A DNA stretch of 46,598 nucleotides from Gordonia soli NBRC 108243 (GCF_000334455.1 NZ_BANX01000043.1:1-46598); one strand, 5' to 3'. Positions 8,009-16,137 are shown, counted from the first letter of the stretch. A program made the numbers and translations. Notes: generated by a model from the sequence alone, not told the origin.

Positions 8009-9845
8009 CCCCCGGCTCGTCACCACCACGGTGACGCGTCCACGCCTGCCAGAGTCGGGCGTACCGCCCACCGGCGGCGACGAGCTCGGCATGCGTGCCT
8101 TGCTCGACGATGGCCCCACGCTCGAGCACCAGGACCCGGTCGGCCCGAGCGGCTTGCGAGAGTCGGTGCGCGACGATGAGCGCCGAGCGGCCCGCCAGCG
8201 CTGCATCTGCAGCCGCCTCGAGCACGTCGGCATCGGCACTGTCGGCGTCCGCGGTCGCCTCGTCCAACACCACCATCGACGGATCGAGCAGGATCAACCG
8301 GGCCAGCGCCAGTTGCTGGGAACGCATGGGTGTCAACACCATCCCGCCCGCGCCGACGACTGTGTCGACACCATCGGACAGGGTGTTCACCCATTCCGAC
8401 GCCCCGACAGCCCTGAGGGCTTCGCGCAGCCGGGCATCGTCGGCGTCGGGTGCGGCCATCCGCAGGTCGTCGGCGATCCGACCGGCGAAGACGTGTACGT
8501 CCTGGGTGATGAGCGCAGGTCGCTCGCCGGAGCCTCCGTCGGGGGTGTCGGGGATCGGACGGCCGTCCAGCCGCACATCGCCGGCGGCCGGTGAGAGGAT
8601 GCCGGCGACCAGGGACGCCAGGGTCGTCTTGCCCGCACCGGAGCTCCCGACGACGGCTACATGCTCACCGGCCGCTACACGCAGCGAGATGTCGTGCAGT
8701 ACCCGGCCACCGCGGTCGTATCCGAAGCTCAGCCCAGACACCGTCAGTTCCCCCAGTCCGGCGATCTGGGCATCTACCGTCGGGATGTCGACGGTCGACG
8801 GTGCGTCCGTATCCGTCTCGGCCCCGTCGGCGAGATCGATCACGCCGACGATGCGTCCCAGTGACGCGATCGCCGACTGGACGTCGTCGATCACCATCAG
8901 CAGCGCACCGATCGGGTCGAACAGACGCAAGAACAGCAACATCGCGGTCGTCGTCGCACCGACCGTGGTCAGGTCGGCACCCACGAGGAGGAAGCCGACC
9001 ACGACGATCGTTGCCATACCGAGGAATTCGGCCAGGTTGATCCTGCCGAAGAACCGGTTCTGCACGATCCGGGCGCGCATGGTCCACCGCACCACGCCCC
9101 ACGACCCGAGCGCGATGCGTTGGCCGAGGACGTCGGCGAGGCCGAAGGCGCGGACGGAAGGCAGGCCGCGGATGGCCCCCAGGACATGGTGTGCACGGTC
9201 GGCCATGGCTGCCCGCTCCGCGGTGTAGACCGGCGGCGCGGTCCGCATGTACATCCGCACCGCGGCGATGTGTACCGGGAGCACCACCAGGATCACCACG
9301 CCGAACCGCCAGTCCAGCGCCAGCATCCCGACCGCGGTGAGCACCACGGCGAACACCGATCGCGAGAGTGCCGGAACCGCGCGGGCGATCGCCGCGCTGA
9401 CCACACTCACGTCGTCGGTCGCGCGGGAGACGAGGTCTCCCGCACCGGCTTCTTCGACCCGCGACTGCGGGAGTCGAAGGGATGCGGTCACCATCGCCTC
9501 GCGGATCCGCGCCAGCAAGGTCTCGAAGAACTTGGCCGAGAGCGCCACCCCGAGTCCGGTGAGGGCGGCGCCGCCGATCGCTGCCACGCACATCACGGTC
9601 CCGAGCGCGAGAACGTCGCCGACATCGCCGCCCTCCCGGGCCGGTAGGTCGACGATGCGGCCGAAGCCCCAGGGTGCGACCAGACCCAACGCAGCCCCGA
9701 CCGCCAACACGATCGCCACCACGACCAGATCACGTCGGCGACCACGCATGAGGGTGCCCAGTCGGGCGACGACCGTCGGGCCGTCGGCGACGGGGAGCCG
9801 CGCAGAGCCGGATCTCTCTGTAGGGGCCACGGATCCGCGAGTCAT
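7974..9845 (-). CDS. ABC exporter half-transporter, intact Walker A/B but degenerate signature motif
   Basis: A 623-residue type IV ABC half-transporter with six TM helices (about residues 38-320) and a C-terminal ATPase domain. Walker A GSSGAGKTT (about 398-406), Q-loop ITQDVHVF, Walker B VVLDEAT with catalytic Glu (about 525) and H-loop VAHRLSQ are intact. The signature that should read LSGGQ is LTPMR followed by SQQLALARL (about 507), so it is degenerate. The start overlaps the stop of the upstream half-transporter (ATGA at 9842-9845), so both are made together. It must rely on the partner's signature motif: a heterodimeric exporter with one consensus site. Cargo unknown; drugs, lipids or peptides are possible. 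Confidence 0.92.
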   Translation of the reverse strand: MTRGSVAPTERSGSARLPVADGPTVVARLGTLMRGRRRDLVVVAIVLAVGAALGLVAPWGFGRIVDLPAREGGDVGDVLALGTVMCVAAIGGAALTGLGVALSAKFFETLLARIREAMVTASLRLPQSRVEEAGAGDLVSRATDDVSVVSAAIARAVPALSRSVFAVVLTAVGMLALDWRFGVVILVVLPVHIAAVRMYMRTAPPVYTAERAAMADRAHHVLGAIRGLPSVRAFGLADVLGQRIALGSWGVVRWTMRARIVQNRFFGRINLAEFLGMATIVVVGFLLVGADLTTVGATTTAMLLFLRLFDPIGALLMVIDDVQSAIASLGRIVGVIDLADGAETDTDAPSTVDIPTVDAQIAGLGELTVSGLSFGYDRGGRVLHDISLRVAAGEHVAVVGSSGAGKTTLASLVAGILSPAAGDVRLDGRPIPDTPDGGSGERPALITQDVHVFAGRIADDLRMAAPDADDARLREALRAVGASEWVNTLSDGVDTVVGAGGMVLTPMRSQQLALARLILLDPSMVVLDEATADADSADADVLEAAADAALAGRSALIVAHRLSQAARADRVLVLERGAIVEQGTHAELVAAGGRYARLWQAWTRHRGGDEPGVTAVPGTPRSS

Positions 9846-11647
9846 CGGTCCACCTCCGCGGCTGCGCCGACGGACGAGTACTGCGACACCGCCGCACCGT
9901 TGCGCGTCCGCACCTCTCCGTCGACCGAGATCGACACGATCGTGTCGGCCACCGCCATCAACGACGGCGAGTGTGTGAAGACCACCGTCGACCGGCCCGA
10001 ACGAGCCGTCGCCAGCCGCTCGGCGATCACGGTCTCGGTCACCGAGTCGACCGCATTCGTCGGATCGACCAGCACCAGGGTCGACGTCTCGGCGGCAAGG
10101 GCGCGGGCAAGTGCCACCCGCTGACGTTGACCGCCGGACAACAGCTTTCCCGCCTCACCGACCGACGTGTCCAGACCGTCGGGCAACACGTCGATGACGT
10201 CCTCGCACACCGAGGCGAACAGCGCTCGTGTGAGGCGATCCTCGCGGTCGTCGGCATCATCGGGGATCGCCGCGGCGACGTTGTCCTCCACCGACCCCTC
10301 GAACAGTGCGCCGTCATGGGGTGCGACGCGGATCGTCCGCAGCGCCGATGCCTCGTCGAGATCGAAGAGGTCGGTGCCGCCGACTCGCAACGATCCGTTC
10401 TCGGGTTCGTGCGATCGCGAGAGGATCGACACCAGGTCGGTACGCGTCTCCGCGTCGGTGACCAACACCGTCACACCGGATTCCGGCAGATCGATGGAGA
10501 CCCTGCCCGAGCCGACGGGCACACCGTCGACGACGACAGGTCCGGCGGCGAAGGGAGCGGGCACCTCGGCCGGAGCCCGGACGGCCGGCGGTGCCTGCAA
10601 GATCGACAGCACCCGCTTGGAGGAGGCGAGTGCGGTCACCCAGATCTGACCGAAGTTGGTGGCGAGGGCGCTCATCGGCGCCATGATGAACTGCGTCAAG
10701 CCGACCACGGTGATGAGCTCACCGACGGTGAGAGCGCCGCGCACCGTCTGCACGCCGGCCGCGACACCGACGCACACGACGAACAGTGCCGTGATGGCTT
10801 CCATCGCACCCAGGTACGTCCCCTGGGACCGGCGGGCCGCGACCACCGCGGTCAGCGCCCGACCACTGGCATCGCGATACCGACGGGCGGCCTCGGCTTC
10901 TGCGCCGATTCCCTTGATGACTCGGAACCCGGCGACGAGATCGGCAGCAGAGCCTGCCGCCTCACCCGCGAGTTGTTGCTCGTTCTCGCTGCGGGCTCGG
11001 AGTGGTCCACCCGCACGGTCCAGCACCCACAGGATGGCGGGAGCCCCGAGCAGTACGACCACTCCCAGCGGCCACGAGATCCACAACAGGACGACGCCGC
11101 AGAGGATCACGGCCGCGATCTGGCCCAGCGGGTAGATGGCCGCGGCGACCCCGGTGGCGAGTCGCGTCACGTCGGCGGTGGCGATGTTCAGCGCCATCCC
11201 GGGTGTGTGCCCGAGTCCACTCATCCCGCGCGGTGCCAGGATGCGTTCGGTGACGCGTGTCCGGAGCTCGTGCTGGATGCTCTGCATTCCGAGAAAGCCG
11301 ATGCGCGAACCGAAGCGGAAGCAGAACGACAACATACCGAACACGAGGCCGAGCACTGCGATCCAGCCGATCGTCGCCGTCGCATCGCCCGTGGCCACAC
11401 CCCGGTCGATCGCCAGGCCCATCACGATCGGCACCAAGGCCTCACCCACCTGGTGTCCGATGACCAAGAAGCTGGCCGGCACGGTGCGACGCGGATCGGC
11501 GAACATCGTCCGCAGCACCAACTGCCGCGGTGTCGTGTGTTCGTCGATCTTCATCGCGATGCGTCCGTGTGGTTCCGGTGGCGCCTCGAACCACACCGGG
11601 AGCCTTCCCCGCCAGGCGGTCGTCGGCGACGGATCCGTTTCGGTCAT
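9842..11647 (-). CDS. ABC exporter half-transporter, intact LSGGQ but lost Walker A and catalytic Glu
   Basis: A 601-residue partner of the downstream half-transporter, with six TM helices (about residues 55-330) and a C-terminal nucleotide-binding domain. LSGGQRQRVALARALA is perfect (about 504), but Walker A is gone (GVTVLVTDAETRTDL instead of GxxGxGK[ST]), the Q-loop reads VAPHDGALF without Gln, and Walker B reads LVLVDPTNAVD with Pro at the catalytic Glu position. This domain should not hydrolyse ATP itself but donates the signature motif to the partner's Walker A. ATG 11647 follows GAGAGGAACCCG. It is the first gene of the operon and divergent from the sigma-like gene at 11944. Confidence 0.92.
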   Translation of the reverse strand: MTETDPSPTTAWRGRLPVWFEAPPEPHGRIAMKIDEHTTPRQLVLRTMFADPRRTVPASFLVIGHQVGEALVPIVMGLAIDRGVATGDATATIGWIAVLGLVFGMLSFCFRFGSRIGFLGMQSIQHELRTRVTERILAPRGMSGLGHTPGMALNIATADVTRLATGVAAAIYPLGQIAAVILCGVVLLWISWPLGVVVLLGAPAILWVLDRAGGPLRARSENEQQLAGEAAGSAADLVAGFRVIKGIGAEAEAARRYRDASGRALTAVVAARRSQGTYLGAMEAITALFVVCVGVAAGVQTVRGALTVGELITVVGLTQFIMAPMSALATNFGQIWVTALASSKRVLSILQAPPAVRAPAEVPAPFAAGPVVVDGVPVGSGRVSIDLPESGVTVLVTDAETRTDLVSILSRSHEPENGSLRVGGTDLFDLDEASALRTIRVAPHDGALFEGSVEDNVAAAIPDDADDREDRLTRALFASVCEDVIDVLPDGLDTSVGEAGKLLSGGQRQRVALARALAAETSTLVLVDPTNAVDSVTETVIAERLATARSGRSTVVFTHSPSLMAVADTIVSISVDGEVRTRNGAAVSQYSSVGAAAEVDR

Positions 11648-11686
11648 CGGGTTCCTCTCTCGAACTCCACAGACGAGCGAATCAAA

Positions 11687-11698
11687 TTAGCCTATTCC
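11687..11698 (-). promoter_or_regulatory. GGAATAGGCTAA motif upstream of the ABC exporter genes
   Basis: On the minus strand GGAATAGGCTAA ends 40 bp before the exporter start. A near copy (GGAAATAGGCTAT) stands at 11875-11887 in the opposite direction upstream of the sigma-like gene. TAGGCT can serve as a -10 of the TANNNT type, and the motif also resembles the centre of a DtxR-type box (12 of 19 matches by eye). Promoter or shared binding site; undecided. Confidence 0.35.
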
Positions 11699-11808
11699 AT
11701 GATGACCCAGTTCGGTAGTGCGCTCTGGAGCGCGGGCGTGGGGTCGAGGGCATCACGACCTTCTGCCCGCCGACCACGCCATGGACCGACGGTGTCCGAC
11801 CCACTGTC

Positions 11809-11834
11809 AACGACCTGTCCATCGACAGGTCGTT
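11809..11834. promoter_or_regulatory. Perfect 26-bp inverted repeat between exporter and sigma-like gene
   Basis: AACGACCTGTC-CATC-GACAGGTCGTT, 11-bp arms and a four-base centre with no mismatch. It lies near the middle of the 296-bp divergent intergenic region, 162 bp from one start and 110 bp from the other. It could be an operator read by a dimer or a hairpin in a long 5' leader. The rest of the gap holds only the two TAGGCT motifs. Confidence 0.6.
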
Positions 11835-11874
11835 CACATGCGACAGCCAGGTCCTCAAGCCCTGGGCCGATGGC

Positions 11875-11887
11875 GGAAATAGGCTAT
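11875..11887 (+). promoter_or_regulatory. GGAAATAGGCTAT motif upstream of the sigma-like gene
   Basis: Counterpart of the motif at 11687-11698, ending 56 bp before the ATG at 11944. It contains TAGGCT as a possible -10. The same sequence at both divergent promoters suggests a common promoter class or regulator. Confidence 0.35.
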
Positions 11888-11943
11888 CCTGGACGCGATT
11901 TTCGACTTCCGTAACCGAGTTCGCCTGAGGACAGCCCGTCACG

Positions 11944-13878
11944 ATGACTTCGAATCCCGCCCGGGAACTGGGCGTGCGTCCGTGGCTCGACGTGCTCCCG
12001 TGGCTGGGCGACTATCGCGACGGACCGCCGATACTCGCGCCCGACGAGGTCATCGTCAACTCGTGGATCCACCGATCGCCCGCCGACACCCTCACCGACA
12101 CGAACATCGCCGACTTCTGTTCGTTGCTCGCCGAGCGGTACGTCGCCGATCGCCCCGGATGCCCGCTCGCCGACGACTTCCCGGGGATCGACCCCGCGGT
12201 GCCGCTGGACGGACTCCCGGTGAGCGCGTCGGTCCGCAGACGGCTGTCGGGTAACGGCATCCACATCCTGCAAGACCTCATCGCCGGATCGGTCGGTGAT
12301 CTGCTGGCGCGTCCCCGCATCGGCACCGCCGCTGCGGTGGAGGTCGCCGCAGCGCTGGTCGGGGTCGCGGCCCACACCGCGACCGCGAGCACTGCCGAGG
12401 CGGCAACCACCACCGGCGATCACGGCGATGTCGAGAGCTTCGCTGCCGCACTGACCGATCGCGACCGGCTCGTGCTCCGCGAGCGAATCCTGTCCTCGCG
12501 ACCACGGACCCAGACCGAACTGGCCGGGATGATCGGGACGTCCCGGGAGCGGGTGACCCAGATGGATCGCGGCATCCGCCGTCGGCTCGTCGAGTTGATC
12601 GACGGTTCGCCCCATCTGCGCGCCCTCCGTGCCGACATCGACGGACATGCCCACCCGGTCGTCGACGCCGACGACCTCGTCGCGGATGATCCGGACCTGG
12701 GAAAGACGGTCGCGTCGCTCGATGTGCCGACGTGGCGCCTGGTGGCCGCCGGCTCCGTGGGATTGCACGCGGTCGACGATTGGATCGTGCGCGGGTCGAT
12801 GAAAGAGGTGACCACACAAACCCGTTCGTCGGTCGACGAGGCCGCGACCCCGGAAGGTGTGGCCCCGGTTCCGGTGGTCGCCGACTCCCTGAACCTCACC
12901 ACCGACGCCGCGCGGCGATGGCTGCAGCGCAGCGGATACGCTGTCGTGGCCGACCACGCAGTACCCTCGTCCGCGTCAACCGGGGATCTGGTCGCAGGCG
13001 TCCTGGCGATCGCCGGCGAGCCGCGTACATTCGACGAGATCCTCGGTGCACTACTGGAGTTCCCGCGTGCGCCGTCGAGTGTCCGCAATGCACTCGTCAC
13101 CGATGAACGGATCGTCAAGACGGATCGCCACACCTACGGCCTCCGCCGATGGGGCCTCCAGCGGTACGTGCCCGTCCACCGCCAGATCGATCGCATCCTC
13201 GCGGCAGCGGACGGCCCGGTTCCCATCGCCGACATGATCGCCACGATCCGGGGCGACTACGACGTCACCGAGTCGAGTATCCGGGCGTACGCGAGTGCGG
13301 GCGAGTTCATCACGCGCGATGAGATGGTGTCACGGAGAGAACGGCCTTACGCACCGCGCAAGACCCCGACGCGGACCCGCGGCCTCTATCGCGACGGGGA
13401 GTCGACGCACTGGGCGACCACGATCACCGCGGCGCACATCAAGGGTTCGGCATTCAACATCCCGTCGGCGCTGGCGAGCATCATCGGCGTCGCTCCCGGC
13501 TCACCGGTCCGCATCCCATCCGACCATGGGCCACAGTCGTTCATGTGGGTGTCGGTGCAGGCGCGGTCGGGCACGATCAAACGGTTCGTCACCGACCTCG
13601 GTCTCGCCGAAGGGGATCCGGTCTTCCTGGACTTCAGCCCTCAGGGATTCGGCGTCCGGCGCGACACCTCGGCCCGCGCCACCACGCCGGCAGCCCGGAT
13701 CGTCGAGTCGATCGGCCGCTCCCCCGGTCGCCGACGACCGGCCCCCGAGGCGCTGCGCGCGATCCTGACCGACGCCCTCTGGCTCCCGCCCGATTCGGCG
13801 TCGGAGCTCACCGTCGCGACGCTGCGTCGGCGCCGAGAGAACGACCTCGCCGACCTGGTGCAACAGACCGTCGGCTGA
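11944..13878 (+). CDS. Sigma-region-4-like and RpoA-CTD-like DNA-binding protein
   Basis: A 644-residue cytosolic protein. Residues about 80-137 (PVSASVRRRLSGNGIHILQDL, then LLARPRIGTAAAVEVAAAL) have the helix-hairpin pattern of the RNA polymerase alpha-CTD. Residues about 168-218 (LTDRDRLVLRERI, TQTELAGMIGTSRERVTQMD) match sigma-70 region 4, including the recognition helix. Two winged-helix-like units follow at about 345-405 and 410-465. A basic linker and a C-terminal domain (AFNIPSALASIIGVAPGSPV, GLAEGDPVFLDF) are unassigned. There is no sigma region 2, so it is unlikely to be a true sigma factor. Divergent from the ABC exporter. Probably a regulator that contacts DNA or RNA polymerase (inference). 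Confidence 0.75.
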   Translation: MTSNPARELGVRPWLDVLPWLGDYRDGPPILAPDEVIVNSWIHRSPADTLTDTNIADFCSLLAERYVADRPGCPLADDFPGIDPAVPLDGLPVSASVRRRLSGNGIHILQDLIAGSVGDLLARPRIGTAAAVEVAAALVGVAAHTATASTAEAATTTGDHGDVESFAAALTDRDRLVLRERILSSRPRTQTELAGMIGTSRERVTQMDRGIRRRLVELIDGSPHLRALRADIDGHAHPVVDADDLVADDPDLGKTVASLDVPTWRLVAAGSVGLHAVDDWIVRGSMKEVTTQTRSSVDEAATPEGVAPVPVVADSLNLTTDAARRWLQRSGYAVVADHAVPSSASTGDLVAGVLAIAGEPRTFDEILGALLEFPRAPSSVRNALVTDERIVKTDRHTYGLRRWGLQRYVPVHRQIDRILAAADGPVPIADMIATIRGDYDVTESSIRAYASAGEFITRDEMVSRRERPYAPRKTPTRTRGLYRDGESTHWATTITAAHIKGSAFNIPSALASIIGVAPGSPVRIPSDHGPQSFMWVSVQARSGTIKRFVTDLGLAEGDPVFLDFSPQGFGVRRDTSARATTPAARIVESIGRSPGRRRPAPEALRAILTDALWLPPDSASELTVATLRRRRENDLADLVQQTVG

Positions 13879-13897
13879 TCCGACGCGTCACCCAGGG

Positions 13898-14656
13898 TCA
13901 CGAGACCGACAGCAGGCGTTGGTGTCTGGGCAGGTCGAGTTCGTCGGGGATACGCGTGGTGATCGTCGCCCGGGTGCCGTCGACGCATGCGCAGGCACCG
14001 GTCAGCGCACATGCGAGGACCATCAGGACCGCGGGGCGCTCGTTCAACGGGCCGGTCAGTTCCACACGGGTACCCGGCCACAGGCCGAGCCGACGGCCGA
14101 GCCGAGCCGCCTCGTCGATGATCTCCTCGACCGCCTCGACCCGACCACTGCGCAGATCGTTGATCAGCCCTCCGCCGGACGCCCCATCCTCGACGCCTGG
14201 TCCTACATCCACCAGCGAGAAGGTGTCGGCGATCCGATAGATGGGCACGGCCGCGCCGTCGGCGACTTCCTCGACCACGTCTTCGAGCACGTCGTCGTGG
14301 TCGTCGTGTGCGAGCAAGAAGTCGAGGTCGAGTTCACCCGCGCGGGCGACCGCGTCGTCGTCGCACAGATCGAGCGGGGCGATGACCACCTCGAGCGCGA
14401 GCAACGCGTGCAGGGTCAGCACGAACGACCACCCGGTGCGTACGCCCAGTCCGATCCGCTGCCCCGGCTCGAGTCCACAGGAGCGGAGATCGGCGCTCAA
14501 CCACGCCACCGACTCGGCAAATCTCTCGAAGTCGACACTCTCGTCACCGATCTGCACCGCAGGTATGACGCCGAACCCATCCTGCGCTGCGGACAGCAGA
14601 GAGCACGGTGTCACCACGTGCGTCACTACATTCCCGTCGCGTTGGCGAGCGCTCAC
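13898..14656 (-). CDS. Half-length adenylate-forming-enzyme homologue, iron-box controlled
   Basis: A 252-residue protein resembling only the N-terminal part of AMP-binding acyl-CoA synthetases, as in uncharacterised actinobacterial proteins of the TIGR03089 type (inference). It has the early core pattern LEPGQRIGLGV followed by LHALLALEVVIAPLD, and a second similar unit at about 200-235 (LWPGTRVELTG, LACALTGACACVD). The P-loop SGTTGxPKG and all later adenylation motifs are absent, so catalysis is not expected. The middle (about 110-150) is very acidic. Start is probably GTG 14656. A 19-bp iron box lies 57 bp upstream. The 3' end is 19 bp from the convergent sigma-like gene. Role unknown. Confidence 0.65.
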   Translation of the reverse strand: MSARQRDGNVVTHVVTPCSLLSAAQDGFGVIPAVQIGDESVDFERFAESVAWLSADLRSCGLEPGQRIGLGVRTGWSFVLTLHALLALEVVIAPLDLCDDDAVARAGELDLDFLLAHDDHDDVLEDVVEEVADGAAVPIYRIADTFSLVDVGPGVEDGASGGGLINDLRSGRVEAVEEIIDEAARLGRRLGLWPGTRVELTGPLNERPAVLMVLACALTGACACVDGTRATITTRIPDELDLPRHQRLLSVS

Positions 14657-14712
14657 GCCGCTCGTCGTTCGTGTGCACCCGGCGTCGCGGCCGGGCGTCG
14701 TGCGCTATCGGG

Positions 14713-14731
14713 TAAGGGTAACTTTACCTAA
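14713..14731 (-). promoter_or_regulatory. IdeR/DtxR-type iron box
   Basis: On the minus strand TTAGGTAAAGTTACCCTTA matches the DtxR/IdeR consensus TTAGGTTAGGCTAACCTAA at 14 of 19 positions by eye, with the outer half-sites TTAGGT and CCxTA preserved. It is 57 bp upstream of the half adenylation gene, a normal distance for iron-dependent repression. Confidence 0.7.
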
Positions 14732-14741
14732 GCTCACAATG

Positions 14742-15224
14742 TCAACCCTCCCCCTCTCCAGCCGACTCCACCCTGCGCTTCGACGCCCGTCGCTCAGCGG
14801 CTCGATGAGCATCCCTCAGCAGCGCCACCACGGTGTCCGAGGTGGCCGGCCCGGGACACACGACCGCGATCCAGCCTTGCCGGTGGTAGACCGGATGCGG
14901 ATGCACGACGTCGGATCGGGTGAAATCCGTTGTCGCCGCGAGGTCCCCCGGCTCGCCGCCGAGCAGTTCCGCTGACCGCGCTCCGCCGACGTGGATGTTC
15001 ACCCGCCAGCGATCCGGCCGGTCGAGACCCGACGACGGCTCGTCCGGATAGTCCTTGGTGACCACGGTCGCATACGGCTGACCAGCGGGTATCTGCCCAT
15101 CGGGCGCGTAGTAGAAGAAGTGATCGCCCCAGGCGATCTCCGGGAATCCGCTGCCCTCGTCGGGCGCCAATTCCAGCACACCGTCGAAGGAACGCACCGT
15201 CTCCATCAGCTCATACAGGTTCAT
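14742..15224 (-). CDS. DUF6194 family protein
   Basis: A 160-residue soluble protein with the conserved pattern FPEIAWGDHFFYYAPDG and ATVVTKDYPDEPSS, followed by DRWRVNIHVG and TDFTRSDVVHPHPVYHRQGW, recognised as DUF6194 (function unknown). The ATG at 15224 is chosen because the family begins M-x-x-x-E-L/I and because a longer reading would overlap the divergent MerR gene. No Shine-Dalgarno sequence is present, which suggests a leaderless transcript. A perfect palindrome covers the start codon. Pairing with a divergent MerR regulator implies control by that regulator. Confidence 0.75.
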   Translation of the reverse strand: MNLYELMETVRSFDGVLELAPDEGSGFPEIAWGDHFFYYAPDGQIPAGQPYATVVTKDYPDEPSSGLDRPDRWRVNIHVGGARSAELLGGEPGDLAATTDFTRSDVVHPHPVYHRQGWIAVVCPGPATSDTVVALLRDAHRAAERRASKRRVESAGEGEG

Positions 15225-15236
15225 ACTTGAAGTATG
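15222..15236. promoter_or_regulatory. Palindrome overlapping the DUF6194 start codon
   Basis: CATACTTGAAGTATG is a perfect 15-base odd palindrome. Its left end is the start codon of the DUF6194 gene read leftwards, and it stands 50-62 bp before the MerR start. It is the obvious candidate for the MerR operator. Confidence 0.55.
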
Positions 15237-15285
15237 TGGTTGAAGTGCTTCCGGAGGGTTGCCGAGCCGCGGACCGGCATCCGCG

Positions 15286-16059
15286 ATGAGGACGACGCAG
15301 GTCGCCATCGCGAGCGGCTATTCCGTGCAGCAGATCCGCGACCTCGAGCGGATCGGGGTGGTCTCTCCGGCATCCCGATCACCCAACGGGTACCGCGACT
15401 TCACCCCGGCCCATGTCGAGGAGTTGGCCGTCTACCGTGAGTTCACCATCGCGGTCGGGCCGGTCGCGGCGCGGCACGCGCTTCGCGAGATCCGCACGCT
15501 GCCAGTCGGTTCGGCGATCACCCTGGTAGCTCGACTGCACGCAGGACTTCAGCGCGACCGGGAGCGCACCCTGACCGCGCGCGCGGCGGTGAGCCTGATC
15601 GTTGACGAGGACACCGACACCGACCCCGATCCCACTGATCCCGACCCCACGGCGACGGACTCGATGACCATCACCGAACTCGCCGCCGGTCTCGACGTCC
15701 GGGCGTCGACGCTGCGGTTCTGGGAAAGCGAGGGACTGGTACGGCCGGATCGCATCCCCGGGGCCGCCGGGAGCACCCGGCGTTACGCCACGACGGCGAT
15801 TCGCGAGGCCCGGATCACGGCGGCACTGCGGGCTGCCGGCCACGGCATCCCCACGACCAGGGCCGCGATCACCGCCCTCCGGGACATGCAGGGGGCCGAT
15901 GCCTCACTCGGCGCGCTCGACGGCCGGCTCGCCGAACTCGACAACCGGGCGCTGGCACTACTTCGAGCGAGCGCCGGACTCGCCGCGATCATCGCTGGTC
16001 GAAACGCCGCACCGGAGCGGGATCGATCCCCTGCAGCCGCACCGAGCAACCTCCCATGA
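15286..16059 (+). CDS. Tandem MerR-family regulator with two HTH domains
   Basis: A 257-residue regulator (from ATG 15286; TTG 15259 would add nine residues). The first MerR-like winged helix is at about residues 1-50 (TTQVAIASGYSVQQIRDLERI, then SPNGYRDFTPAHV). A short helical stretch and an acidic Asp/Pro/Thr linker (DTDTDPDPTDPDPTATD) follow. A second MerR domain lies at about 128-180 (MTITELAAGLDVRASTLRFWE, GSTRRYATTAI) with a C-terminal coiled-coil-like helix. The usual single-domain MerR has one HTH and dimerises by its coiled coil; this fusion carries two. Divergent from the DUF6194 gene. There is no Cys cluster, so metal sensing is unlikely. Confidence 0.82.
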   Translation: MRTTQVAIASGYSVQQIRDLERIGVVSPASRSPNGYRDFTPAHVEELAVYREFTIAVGPVAARHALREIRTLPVGSAITLVARLHAGLQRDRERTLTARAAVSLIVDEDTDTDPDPTDPDPTATDSMTITELAAGLDVRASTLRFWESEGLVRPDRIPGAAGSTRRYATTAIREARITAALRAAGHGIPTTRAAITALRDMQGADASLGALDGRLAELDNRALALLRASAGLAAIIAGRNAAPERDRSPAAAPSNLP

Positions 16060-16119
16060 ATGCTCGATTGCGGTGAGTGAAGCGGTCCCACAACGGGTCT
16101 CGCCGACACCAAAGGGATC

Positions 16120-16137
16120 AAAGTCACATTAGACTTT
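16120..16137. promoter_or_regulatory. Inverted repeat upstream of the first porin
   Basis: AAAGTC-ACATTA-GACTTT, 6-bp arms and a six-base spacer, in the 205-bp gap before the porin pair (porin start 16265). Possible operator of the porin operon; the region is also locally AT-rich, fitting a promoter. Confidence 0.35.

Noticed and set aside
9971..11914. Plus-strand open reading of about 647 codons opposite the ABC exporter gene
   Set aside because: Composition is Arg/His/Gly-rich with no motif; the minus-strand frame has clear ABC motifs and a ribosome site.
11944..13878. Considered as a true alternative sigma factor controlling the exporter
   Set aside because: Region 2, needed for core binding and -10 melting, is not visible; only a region-4-like helix-turn-helix is present.
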